From assembly GCA_032690845.1 (NCBI GenBank), contig CM064421.1:42708963-42772962 (forward strand): a stretch of 64,000 bases of DNA. The letters are read 5' to 3'. Both the position numbers and the translations under genes were made by a program. This document shows, in pieces, positions 22,270 to 33,825 of this stretch. Below the pieces are notes generated by a model that made no database searches, was not told the DNA's origin, and saw nothing but the letters and a program-made list of their open reading frames with translations. Source of the stretch: Eleusine coracana subsp. coracana (Eukaryota > Streptophyta > Magnoliopsida > Poales > Poaceae). Within the stretch, counting starts at the first letter, position 1. Every line of letters begins with the position of its first letter.

Positions 22270-25200
22270 CGGGCAAGTGCTAGCTCGGCGGCGAAGGAAG
22301 AAATAACCCGCCCGAGACTTGCTTGTGAGCCACGGAGCCTGCTGTGCAGAGGGGACACTTTTGGTGTGCTGCGGTGCACCGGAATGCCTGCTTTGCTTGC
22401 CCTCTTTAGGGCATTGGGTAGGCTCCAAGTTTGATGCAGGTCCGTCTATTTTCTGGTGCACTCAGGCTTTGGAAACTGCCGAGAAAATGCATGCCCAACC
22501 AATTGTGCATTTCTAGGTCATTAGATTTCAGGGGAAAACTCCCCATTTCACGAAGAATTTTTTTCTTTTGAACAGAACATTTCGCGAAGAAATCACCGCA
22601 GGAAATTGCAGTCTTTCCTTTCACCAGGCGCTGATGCGTTGCTTATTCCCCTGATTTTTAGTCGGTTGATTACTGTGAACCGGGAGGCGCGTTGTCTGCG
22701 CTGGGCCAACCAGACAGGTGTAAAGCTGGATCCCTTGTATGTCGTGGTGGACAAGACGACGCCGCCGAGCGGAGCGGAGCAGAAATTCGTGATTTTTTCG
22801 GTTACCTGACATGATTAGTTTGCTTTCTGTTGTGGGCATGGCACGGACCTTTTGTATGCCTGGAATTGCATTTCGCGTACCAACAAACCTAAACCTTGCA
22901 CAAACTGATGATTGGTTTTTTAATCAAAATGGCACCGGTCACGGGACCGAACGAAACGATTGGTACAGCAATTCTCGGCCGTTTCGATTCTGATCTTCGT
23001 GACAGGCATTACAAGACTCTCGTCATTTTCTGGAATCCGCAGGCTCTCCACCACCTTCTCCCCCTCTCACTTTTCTGGACAACAGTGCATTGAGAAACAA
23101 GTACGCACGTAACAGAACGTCCTTTGGTTTTTTCGGTTGAGCATTAGATTCCTTCCGTATATAAATATTAGTGCATTTTTAGAGCGATATGTACGCACGC
23201 TACGCAGCAACTGAACTGGCTTAAATGCTGTTAGTTGCACGACCAAATCAAATCATAACTGCGAAAACATTAGTACTCCACTAGGTTTTATTAGCCCTTT
23301 CTTATGAGCCAACTGATAACTGAGGTTACTATACTCACTGCGGAACATTTCTCCCCCTTTTTTTTTTCTCAACCAATCAAAGAAACAAAAACATTCGATT
23401 GTTCCCTCTTGTACATGGACCGAATCGACGCTAGCGTTCATCCGACGCAGCTCAGTCTATCCAGCTTAACCCCTATAAGTTTATCTATCCATCCATCATG
23501 GCACCGCACCTTTATATATGCCTCTCGGTTCGGTTGTGCACTCGAGCCACTTTACAGCTAGAAAAATATTATGATCCTTGGGTGACCGATGACAAGGCTG
23601 TTGTGTGGCCGGAGTAATTTATGGATTTCCGGTTTGCTTTGTCGAATTTTAGACGGGTGTCATCGCGCATCGGCTGGCATGGCCACGCCCACGCGAGAAG
23701 GGAGGCATCGGCGCGGATGTACATCATGGCCCGTGGGCGTTAGCGGTCTCCGGTCCACTTTGTTTAGCAATTGATGCCGCTTTCAGCGTTGCGTTTAGTG
23801 GTGGGCTGCTGCTCCGTGCTGATCTTCTACGACGAGCTCGCGACGTGGCTGTGTGGCGTGGGGCGATGACGCTCCTCCGTCATCCGTACGGGTTTTCCAG
23901 AATTCAGAAGGTTCTGTTTGGAACTTGAGTCGAGTCAAGGGAGAGCCGGCCGTCGGGTATCGCTCGACTTTTATGAAAACGGGACAAAAAAGTGGGGAGA
24001 AAAATAGATGCCAATAAAGGATTAAAAGTGACGTGAGAGTGACCGAGGTTTACCTGGCTACACTTCCACAAGAAAAATCTTAGTAGTTCTCTATTCTCTG
24101 GAACGCCCCTGGTTGTTGGTTGCGTTGTAGTACTAGTGTACGCGGATGATACGCCGCTCTTAGTAGTCGTGTTCTTCACTTCGCATACTACTATTTGGTA
24201 CAGTACTGGACTTATGGTCAACACAAGACATTTTCCGTAGCCTTATCGTCTCGGTCACCGTCAGACAAGGAAAACGGTGGCGCCCTGCTCGTCCCGGTGA
24301 CAAGAAAGCACGAGTGTCAACACAAAAAGGCGGCTGCAAATCAGAGCGCTCCACCCCTCACACCCCCAAGGAGGCGACACGCAAACCGGCCGTGATCATG
24401 CGTGGCGCGAGGCGCTGCTGGCTCGGCGCGGGGCAGCGACGTGGTCCTTCAATTATGAGCAAGATTAAAAAGGTCACGATGATCAGGAATTTCAGGATTA
24501 GAAAAATGCTGCTTTTGATGGCGACTCGGCACGGGCCAGTAGTAGCGCCTGACGCTCGGAGCAGCGGAAGACCCCGCGGAAACCACGGCGCCGGCGGCCG
24601 TTGTCGCTGCTCTGCTTGTGTAAAGCGATGCGGTGAGCCCTTCTGCCCACCTGCCAAATGGTTCGGCCTGACGGAAACGTGCCAGAATCTTTCACAGAAG
24701 TGAACACACAGCCAAAATGGTTTGTGCAAGCAGAGGTATTACCGGTAGCTAAACGCTGCCCACCTGCCAACAGTACGGATGACACTGTCACCGTTTTCAC
24801 GTGCCTTTCTGCGAGCAACATGATGCAATTTCACCACGACGCATGAGGCATGATGCAAGCGCTGATGCAGGCCACGCACAAGCCTGCAGTCACGCATGAT
24901 ACAAGTAGTCTATCAGCGTCAAATTCACCCGCACCGGCGGCACGGCTACTCACCTTTTTTGCACCTGCACTGCACGAAAACGAAAAAATCCACCTGGATG
25001 ATATGTCTCCTAAACTGACACGTCCAAGTTATTCGCGAGGAGTCAAATAACCGTGCTGCACGAAACGTTTTTTTTCACCTAAAACTTTTGATGGGGTGTA
25101 CGCGCTCCCTCTCTCTCGGGATGCCATTGCCAATTTGGCATCCTCTGCATTTTGTTTAGGACCTGGTTGGTGGCTTGGTGTCTGCCAAGTGCCAACCCAC

Positions 25201-25820
25201 GGTGTCAAGCTCAACGGCAACATGCGCCCGCCGGTTTTAGCCGTACCTGCCCGGACTTGTTCGTGACTCGGTCGTTGCTGCCGTAACGGGTTGGTCGAAT
25301 CGTCCTTATCCTTAAGCTGTGTGAGAATCCATCCAAGAATCTCGTTCGCTTGTGGTTGAGTGAAGATGTAAGCGATTCCTATCTTTAGCGGCGGAGCCAA
25401 CCTTGAGGGGGGGTTCAGAGTTGTATATCTTTAATTCTACATAACCTAGTTTTGAATTTAATGTGGAGCTCGGCGAACCTGATGTTTGTATCTCTATTAT
25501 GAGAGCAAGTGGACTATGCATCCTGTGCTTTGTTAAGCCTTCATCATTAGCTGCTATTCAATTGTAATCCATGGATGAGACAATACAACGTCTTCTTACT
25601 CCTTCATGTCATGGAAGGTAAGAGGGCTGAACAGCTAGACCAGACAAGAAGACGTCAAGCAAGTGGAGCGGCTTCATAAACCTGAGATTGTGTGCCTGCC
25701 AGAAACATTGACAACAGAATACTCAGAGATGCGTTGGGGCATATATATGAAATAATTTCTGCTATTTACGAGCTGACGGGGTCAAAGGTGACATTCTTTT
25801 AGCTTTCAGAGATCAACACA
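22270..25820. other. Intergenic region, no gene seen
   Basis: 3.5 kb of mixed composition with many short overlapping frames (for example 24314-24703). None carries a recognisable domain or a coherent exon chain. Possible Stowaway-type MITE remnants lie around 23140-23280. Confidence 0.45.
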
Positions 25821-26873
25821 TAAGAGCATCTCCAAGAGACTAGGTATAATATTAGCCAAATTTACAGAATTTTTCACTTTGTAAAAATAGAAACCTTCCT
25901 AAAACTATGGGTGATTCCAACAGACTATCCAAATCTTGACTCTCCATATTCAAAATTGCCCATGTTTGTTTTCCCCCCAAAGCCGATCTTGCCTGAACTG
26001 CTTTGTTCTACCGCCGCTTGAATCTGGTCCTGCGTTCTGCCTCCTACCGCCCTGTCCTGATCAAGTGGTAAGTTCATTTGTCTTATTTTATAATCATAAC
26101 ACTATAGATGCAAAATCAGAGCATTGTTTCAGTAGAAGACTTCCTTTGGGCATGTCAGTAACTAATGAGTTATATTTGGACATACTCAAACAGTCACAAA
26201 TTATCATTGTTATTGACTGAAACAAATAGAGGTCGGCTGACTGAAACATAGATAACTGAACTGGCCGAGCTAATTGATACTCGACTGGAAACTAGGTTAA
26301 CATAACACTATTGTCGTTATGTACAAGGTGCAGAGACGATGGCGGAGCCGGCGCCGAGCTCCACGAGCAGCGCCGTCGTCTCAACATAATGCAGGCAGGA
26401 TCTGCCGCTCGCGCGCACCTGTTTCGATCAGCATTCTCAGAAGTGATGAGACAACCTAATACAATTTTAGCAAAAAAACACTTCGTCGAGCACGGAGATC
26501 CCCTAACCGCGGTGAGCTTGCGTGCCGCGTCTGCGTGCCGGCGAGAAGCGCCACGGACGAGTCGGTCACGACGGCGCTGGGGTGGGACCGTCACGCTGGT
26601 CGGCAGGTCGGGTGCTCCGACAAAGCAGACAGAAGTGCGCTTCGAGAAGAGGTGTGCGTGGGAGCGGAAAACTGAACACGAGAAGAGGTGCGCGCACAAG
26701 GAGCCGATGGCGAGCGGCACGCGCTCGGTAAAGATGGGAGAGCGGAATGGCCGGGATACCAACGAGGGAAAAAGGAGAGGGCGATGACGATTTTGTTGGA
26801 TCGAATTTTCTCAGTTGGTTTTCTATATTCACCAAACAAGTATGTGTTACATAGGTTGTAGGAGATGCTCTAA
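25821..26873. mobile_element. PIF/Harbinger-like transposon with TAA target duplication and GC-rich cargo
   Basis: The element spans 25824-26870 (1,047 bp). It starts GAGCATCTCCAAGAG and ends AGGAGATGCTC, flanked by TAA at 25821-25823 and 26871-26873. Its ends resemble those of the element at 90-1189. Nearly all the interior from 26330 to 26790 is GC-rich, with a start-codon-like context at about 26338 (reading MAEPAPSSTSS before the frame decays). No transposase is present. This looks like a non-autonomous element that may carry a captured gene fragment; the capture is an inference from composition. Confidence 0.72.
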
Positions 26874-27529
26874 GCATGTCTAAATTTTGGACTATTGGGA
26901 GAAGCCTATTCCCTTGGGTCTGATTAGAACCCACGAACTAGGGATGAAAGCAAAAGTGGTAATTATCGGTTTACCAAATCTCGTTTTCACATTTTATCGA
27001 CCGTAACACGTGAAAATGATATTCCGAAGAAGTGGAAGCAAAAATAGTAGTAATTCGTGAAAGTGGTAATGAAAACAATTACGAAGTCTTCTAATTATTT
27101 CTGCAAATTTCCAATTTAACGTGAAAATTAACATAGAGTAATGTAGGTAATTACCGTATATAGTATTTTGATTATAGCAAATCTCTCTAAAAGGCAAGTG
27201 ATTCTTCTAGACTACAACAAAGTATAAATTTCCCAACATAAATTTTGTCTACTTTCTATTTTTGCAAATACATTTTTTCATATATTTATATACAATTATT
27301 CAATAATCAATACGCTACAACCAATTTATCATAGTTCATGTGCCGTCGTTGAGACGTAAACATGACACCTCTAATTTTTCTGTTTTATTAGTGTCATACT
27401 TCACGATTCATGTTTTCGATTGTTAATATCAATTCCCGATTCCCAATCGATACCATCCGTTTTAGTTACAATAATATTATTTTTGACTTTACCGAATACC
27501 GACGTTGTGTTCGTTTATGTCAATACCAT
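26874..27529. other. AT-rich intergenic, no gene seen
   Basis: Short AT-rich stretch without recognisable coding sequence or element ends. Confidence 0.5.
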
Positions 27530-28191
27530 TGTCGGTGTGCGTGTGCACCTCCGATTAGGGACCTCCAAGGCCGTCCTTGAGATAGGTTGTGGGGAGGACG
27601 GATCCACACAACTTATGCGATTTAGCAAGGGAGAAGGATGAACACGCGCGAGATTACCCAGGTTCGGGCCGCTCAGGAGTGTAATACCCTACGTCCTACT
27701 TGTTTGAATGTATTTCGTAGTCTCTCTTTACATGGTGTGCACCTCCCCCTTTCATAGGCTAAGGGGGAAGGGGTTACATGGATCGGACTCCGGACAGGCC
27801 GAGTACTCGGCAAAGGGGATGCGAGGCAGGATCCACCCGAATCCCGCCCTGACGTCCTTGGTATCCGAGCCTGCAGTCGAATCCGCTGGTTTACAAAGGC
27901 TTCAATGTGCATCCCCTCTCGGTACTCGTCCCGCGCGCGCCTTCCCCAGGTGAGACTGTCAGGCGGTGCAGGGGGCCTCGGGCGCCCCGCGTCCCGTCTA
28001 GCCACCCTGGCTGCAGGCACTCGAGTGCCCGCATTTACTCGGGTGGTTGGCGATTGAGTGCGGGCATGTGCGCCGAGAACCGCTCCCACTCGCCCCACCT
28101 AGGTCACAATCGGGCCGCCGTCGTACTCCGATCCCTCATGAGCCGTCCTAGTTAGCCCATGGGCAGTTATGGGGATCCCGACCCCCTTACA
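27530..28191 (-). mobile_element. LTR fragment or solo LTR, probably Gypsy-type
   Basis: On the minus strand this begins TGTAAGGGGGTCGGG at 28191 and runs to ..ACCGACA at 27530. It includes a conserved grass-LTR motif (GATTACCCAGGTTCGGGCC on the plus strand at about 27650). No clear 5-bp target duplication, PBS or polyprotein flanks it. Superfamily assignment is by resemblance only. Confidence 0.5.
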
Positions 28192-28863
28192 CCTACAACC
28201 GTTATCATTTTTTCTTTCAGAAAAAAAATATAAAAGTAAAAACAATTTGGCCTTCTTCTGATCGTTTCTGACCGCTTTCATCCCTATCACAAACAGATAA
28301 CCAAAAGGAAGTTTGAACTGAACGAACAATAGTGTGCGGTCCAGCGAGGAATAAGTAGGCCTATACGACCAAAGGGAAGTATGACCGGAGGTCATACCGA
28401 CCAAGAGGCGGAACCCGGACATAAGTACTGAAGGTTGACTCCCGATGACTTGTACCAGATGATGATTATGATACTAAAAAATACCTCTAGCTGTATGTAA
28501 TAGGTATAAAGAATAGTTATGTAAATTTACTTAGTGTGGGCAGGTGGGGATAAGGCTATAGACGTCCCTTGCCCCTTCACATCAGAGGTCATTTTCAATA
28601 ACTTCACCGGTACGGACCAGACTAGATAATGAAAATTACATCTGAAGGGTTCACTTGGACTCAGTTCGTTTGTGTCTCTTATTGTCTCGTTTCTCTACTC
28701 AGACCCCTTTGGAGAGGTTGCATAGCGGGTGTCCTTCAGACAATCGTCCCCGGGCACCACCTCCGATAGGTGTCATATTGTTTGTTCAGTATTTGTAACC
28801 ACAACATGTTAAACGACTTACGTGATTTTAGCCACAGTGACAGACAATAGGCAACCCGCTGCT
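28192..28863. other. Intergenic, possible degraded retroelement
   Basis: No intact gene. It directly precedes the LINE relic and may include further degraded LINE sequence. Confidence 0.4.
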
Positions 28864-29124
28864 TGGACTATCGCAGACGTTTACGCCCCAACAGGATTTA
28901 GATAAAAGGCTTTTTCCTTGGAGAGCTTCACCAACTTAAATAAAGTGCCAAAACCTGTCTGGATGGTTTTGGGATATTTTGATTCATCTATAAGGACTAT
29001 AAGAAAAATACGACAGATTAAATAGGCATATGATGTAATGTTCCGCTTCCGAAGAACTCTCAACGCAACGGAGGTCAAAGAAATACCAGTAGTTACAAGA
29101 TAAATTACCTGATCCAATGAGTAG
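28864..29124 (+). pseudogene. L1-type LINE endonuclease fragment, dead
   Basis: One plus-strand frame reads through five in-frame stops, with the spacing of plant L1 ORF2 endonuclease motifs. It has a VYAP motif after W.IAD, a FSLESFTNLNK stretch, WMVLGYFD where the active family has a GDFN motif, then VMFRFRRTLNATEVKEIPVV and a final SNE. The catalytic GDFN has become GYFD. The piece is therefore an old, non-functional LINE copy. Confidence 0.65.
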
Positions 29125-29353
29125 AATTGACCTACAAATTGGCCATGTGATTCTATTTGCCCGTTATGCCACTACGTGCAAGGGACAACAATAGTGTAAC
29201 TTTACGAAATCTGTCTGGTACAATTAGCTTCACATCTGCAATTATCACCAAACATAGCTCAAATCAACATGTCTGGGACTCTATCATGGCTCTAGCAGAT
29301 GGTGAACACAGAAACTAAGATGGAGAAAAAAAAACACACCAAGATTCTCTGAA

Positions 29354-30083
29354 CTTTCTGATGAGGACATCCTCCATTATTACCCGTGACAAAAACGTAA
29401 CAAAGTGGTCATGTGACCCAGTTATAGTCGAGCGGCGATCGTGTGAGTCTCTGAATAATCTCACCTTGCTTAGCTTGAAGGAGGAATCCACCTTAAAAAG
29501 GAGAGCAACCCTTCTCCTATTGGACTAGTCTTTTAGGATGATTAGGTCTTTCCCCGAGTGAGTGTGTCGGAGTTACGATGCTAAGATTGCAGGGGACAGA
29601 TCATGCGCATCTGAAACCGGATCGGTGTGTCGTGCTGCCGGAGTTATGGTGCTAAGACTATGGATTCGGATCACGGATCTAGAATCCGATCGGTGTATGT
29701 GCTTTTCCAACCCCACCTGGACCGGATGCATCATTTGGTATCAGAGTTGGATCCTTGTTTAAGTAGATGGGAATGATGAGGACATCCTCCACTATTACCC
29801 GTGACAAAGACGCAACAAAGTGGTCATGTGGCTCAGTTGTAGTCGGATAGCGACCGTGTGAGTCTCTGAATAATCCCACCTTGCTTAGTTTGGGAGGAGG
29901 AATTTACCTTAAAAGGGAGAGCAACCCTTCCCTATTAGACTAGTCTTTTAGGGTGATTAGGCCTTTCTCTAAGTGGGTGTGCCGGAGTTATGATGCTAAG
30001 ATTGTGGATTTAGATCGCGGATCTAGAATCGGATCGGTGTGTCGTGCTTTTCTAACCCCACCTGGACCGGATGCGTCTCTTTC
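29354..30083 (+). mobile_element. TRIM-like miniature LTR retrotransposon
   Basis: The unit 29359-30078 consists of a left LTR (29359-29733, TGATGAGGACATCC..GCATCA), a 40-bp interior (29734-29773) and a right LTR (29774-30078). The interior begins with TGGTATCAGAGTTGG, which matches the tRNA-Met primer-binding site used by many plant retroelements, and ends in a purine-rich tract just before the right LTR. The 5-bp duplication CTTTC flanks the whole (29354-29358, 30079-30083). It has no coding capacity, so it fits the terminal-repeat-in-miniature class and must have been moved by enzymes in trans. The right LTR now ends CT instead of CA. Confidence 0.8.
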
Positions 30084-31122
30084 TGATGGCAAATTTGAAA
30101 AGAGCAAATCAAAGACCATTTCAGGAGCAATAATTGTCCTTGCAACAAGTTATGAATCTCATTCTCGATGAGATTAAGCTCCATCACGCAACTTTTATTG
30201 TTGCCTAGCTTCATTTTGCAGTCTTCTCCTTCAGGCCTTGGTGGTTGGCTCTATTTTTTCTTCCTTTTATTTATAATTTTTCACTGTCTTGTTCTTCGTA
30301 ACTTCAGGCTGTAATTCTGATTATTCTTAATAGTGGTATCTACCATATCACTTTTTCGAGAAAAAAATGAAGGGGGGAGAGAAGAGAGACGAGTATAAAA
30401 TCTATATTATGATGGGGCAATATTACTATTTTTTAACTTTACGGTAATTTTTTATGTATAATTGAAGAGTGAATAAAGCACATAGGGACATATGCCCTGC
30501 TTGTTTTTGAGGGATGCATATCGTAATTGTGTATAATGGGCATATATATCGTAATTGTGTATTAGCATTAATAATGGACATATGTCAACCGTTGTCAATG
30601 CTATTGCACTACTACAGAAGATCTAAATTCGTCTAATATCTAAATTTGTCTTTGAAATTACTACTCGTCCCATTGAAAATGTATGAATTCCAAATAAGAT
30701 TGCCCGATATATATTGACTCATCCAAAGATCGCTTTTACACGTGCGCGATATATAAATCACAAGCGCCTACGCGTATGCATTCATGCATGCATGCGCACA
30801 TACATTTTTCCATAGGAAAAAGTGTCATCGCCATCTTATCCTATTTTCATACTTCTATCGCTCCATCTCCGTATAGGTGGAGGATCCATTGTTGTCTCGG
30901 CTGTGACACCGAAGGTTATAGGGATGTCGAAGGAGAAAGTACTCATCTTAAGATGTGTAGATTATGAGTTGCCTTCATGCATGAATGAATTGTTCAAACT
31001 CTATTTATGAAATTCTCAAAATAGCTCCGTTCGAGAGGGGAAAAAAAAGAGAAAATAAAGAAACTATTCGTTGAGGGATGGAGAAGGTGTGGGACTGGAT
31101 CCCGGTTACTAATAAAGAGCGC
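30084..31122. other. Intergenic, no gene seen
   Basis: AT-rich sequence with short frames only. Confidence 0.5.
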
Positions 31123-31399
31123 TTAAGCTACTCCCAATAGAAGTTTTATTTTTATTAAATAGGGTGTCATGTCATCAGTTTTGATGATGTGGCAAGAAAT
31201 TAATAAAAAGAGAGAGTGGAGTGGTTTCATCTAGATGAAACTATGTCTATATCGTTTTCAAAAAAATTCTCTCTTGTATGTGTTACCTAGAAAACAACAA
31301 AATAAAACTATGCATTATAGACATGATTTCAATCATCCTTTATATATATATGACACTTTGAAAACAACAAAATAAAACACTCCATTGAAACTAGCCTTA
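31123..31399. mobile_element. Tourist-like MITE, TTA target duplication
   Basis: The element 31126-31396 (271 bp) has imperfect inverted ends AGCTACTCCCAATAGAAG and CTCCATTGAAACTAGCC. TTA lies on both sides (31123-31125, 31397-31399). An internal direct motif GAAAACAACAAAATAAAAC occurs twice. It has no coding capacity. Confidence 0.6.
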
Positions 31400-31706
31400 T
31401 AGATCTCTTTGAGCGTAAGGTAAAGTGGCAAGACTACTTCCACAAAAACATTTTCACGTAAGCAGTACCCGTGAGACCTCGAAGCAACCGCCTACTACTA
31501 GTTTATATGACTATCTCTTATACGAGTTCCTGGTACACCCATCCATGCGAGGCTGGAACCGATGAAGAAGAGAGCAACAAGTAGACTATCAACACACTGG
31601 TTCAATATTTTCTTTTCGGGTTAGGTCCATATCTAAGTTTGGGCCATGTCGATCCAACGGACCAGCTCATCTTACATATTCAGTACGACAACATCTCGGG
31701 ACTTGT

Positions 31707-31735
31707 AGCCCATTAACTGCCAGCCCAACAGCCCA
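31707..31735 (+). promoter_or_regulatory. Three RGCCCA (inverse TGGGCY) motifs upstream of CMC1-like gene
   Basis: AGCCCA occurs at 31707, 31722 and 31730, about 160-190 bp before the start codon. This is the inverse of the TGGGCY motif seen upstream of ISD11. Confidence 0.5.
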
Positions 31736-31893
31736 TTCCCTAGTCTCCTCCCAGGCTCCCACGTCCGCACCGCAACCAACACCAGCGAGAACCTTGCCGT
31801 CAATGTCCGCGTTCCCTTCCAAGGGCGCTAGGGTTTAACTCAGCTGCTCGATTCACCCCCCGAGCCCGGTTCGGCGACGTCTGGGGTGGCGGC

Positions 31894-33825
31894 ATGGGGT
31901 ACCTCGAGGAGGCCAGGGAGAACCACGTCAAGAAGAAGGTTGAGGAAGGTGAGTCCAGTATCGTCCGTGCTTCTTAAGCTTTTGATTTGTTGTTGATTTG
32001 TCGAATTGGAGTGTGCAAGTTAGCATTAGTTCCGCGGTAGACGTCAAATTGGTGAGAGTATTCTCTCCACTACTATTTGGTTCTTGGGATTGGAACACAG
32101 TTTGTGAAATGACGCACCAAGAGACGAGGAGGATGGTGTTTGTTCGCGGTTGCTGAGCTAGGGAAGGAGGTTATCTGATTTAACGTTTCTTAGTTATGGT
32201 TATATGGATCAAGTTGAATCCTTGTTAGAGCGGCTAAACTTGTCATTTCTGATTATTAGTCATTTTTCACTCCTGGGGAATAAAGATTATAGGGGCGAGC
32301 CATGCAATTATAAGTCCATGACCTGAACCATCTAGTGAATGTTAAAACTGAAAATATGAAGACCAATTGGAGCTGGTCCTGTCAAATGCTGTTGTGAATG
32401 ACAATATGGAGAAAGAGCATGTTGGAAATTTGTTTCATCAGAACATCTCTCTTTTAATCAATTGTTTCTGTTTAGTGCTAACAATATGTAGATAGACTCT
32501 TGACTTAAAATCCAGTTTATTTGTTGAAAATGGTAGATTAAATAGCCTGTCTATGTATATTTTAAACTGACCAGATACGTGTTTTGATTTTCAGCTCTGC
32601 GCAGCAAAATGAAACAAAAGGCGCTTAAGGAATGTGATTTCTACTGTTCAAAATACGCTGAGTGTGCTCGGGGAAGAACATTCTCTGTTGTATGGCACTG
32701 CCGTAAGCAAGCAAAAGAGTTGAATGAGTGCCTTCATCAATAGTAAGTGCCCACTATATGCCAGTCTTGCAATTTCTTTATGTGTGGATAAATCATCCAA
32801 ATGACATTGTTGCTTTGAGAGAGATGTATAATCTGAATATCACACAGAACCTTATCATGGAAACTTAATATGATGCCTTTTATATGTTCATTCAGTAAAG
32901 GTTGTGGTTAAACACATTTTGCCGACTCATTTCATTTAGGTTCCAGAAATTTTTATTGCTATCAGCATATTGTTTCATTTAATCATCGCATGGCTTTTGT
33001 GGTGTTGTGGCGACCCATTCCCCTCACAGCATCTGGGTGACACTAGGCGACACCTACGCGTGGTGGCATAACTAAAACTGTGTGGCGTCCTGTGGTGACC
33101 TACCACCCTCACAATGCTTAGGCAACACCACAAAAACATCCCGTGAGTTTGATATGTGTTTAGCAGTGATCTTAGTGGCAGCGATTAGTCAGTCTGTATA
33201 GTGGTGTTCCCTACAATATCAAGTAAACAGTAGACAATGGGATTAGTTGCATTTTGATGTGGTCAATCTGTGTGTATGTTTCGGGACTTCGATGGAGCTT
33301 AGTGCAGTGGGCTATCCTTTAGTGTTCTAGTCTGGTACTGGTGCTTAAACTGATTTGAAATGTAAAGCTATCGGTGGAGATCAATGGAAAATGATCTCTG
33401 TGTCAGTATAGACTGCTTATTTACATTTAGGGATACTTGTATCCAAACGTGCTTGATGATCTCAGATTGAAAAAAAAAATATTTGAGAAACAACATTATC
33501 AAGGCTTGTCAAGCTGTAAAATCCAAAGATGCGTGATGATCCCATAATTGAAAAAAAAAATGTCCTTCTGCAGCAATCAAACCAGACCTTGTTATGGGCT
33601 GAGCTAGAGTTTGATTTCACTGGTTGAGAGGGCTTTCGTTCTGACAATTTTTTTCCTGAATGGTGCCTGTTGCATTGGTTAATTTTCCAGGCATGACAGA
33701 GGAAAAAAAATTCACTTGTTATTGACAGAGAGCTTTATATCCTTGGCAGCACTAATGATGCAGTGTTGGAAGAAATGAAGAAGGCTTATATGGTCGAGCA
33801 AGAGAGCAAGGAGAGAAACCAATAA
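31894..33825 (+). CDS. CMC1: CMC1-like twin CX9C protein, mitochondrial cytochrome c oxidase assembly
   Basis: Three exons (31894-31948, 32595-32742, 33750-33825) with GT..AG introns encode 92 aa. The protein carries two CX9C motifs, C32-X9-C42 and C54-X9-C64, with an additional Cys at 36. It is flanked by a charged N-terminal helix (YLEEARENHVKKKVEE) and a C-terminal helix (EEMKKAYMVEQESKER). This is the layout of the Cmc1/Cmc2 family, small proteins imported into the mitochondrial intermembrane space by the Mia40 relay and needed for copper-dependent assembly of cytochrome c oxidase. The order C..C, WHCRK..LNECL, then a YTND-like segment matches Cmc1 better than COX17 or COX19. No target peptide is expected. 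Confidence 0.88.
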
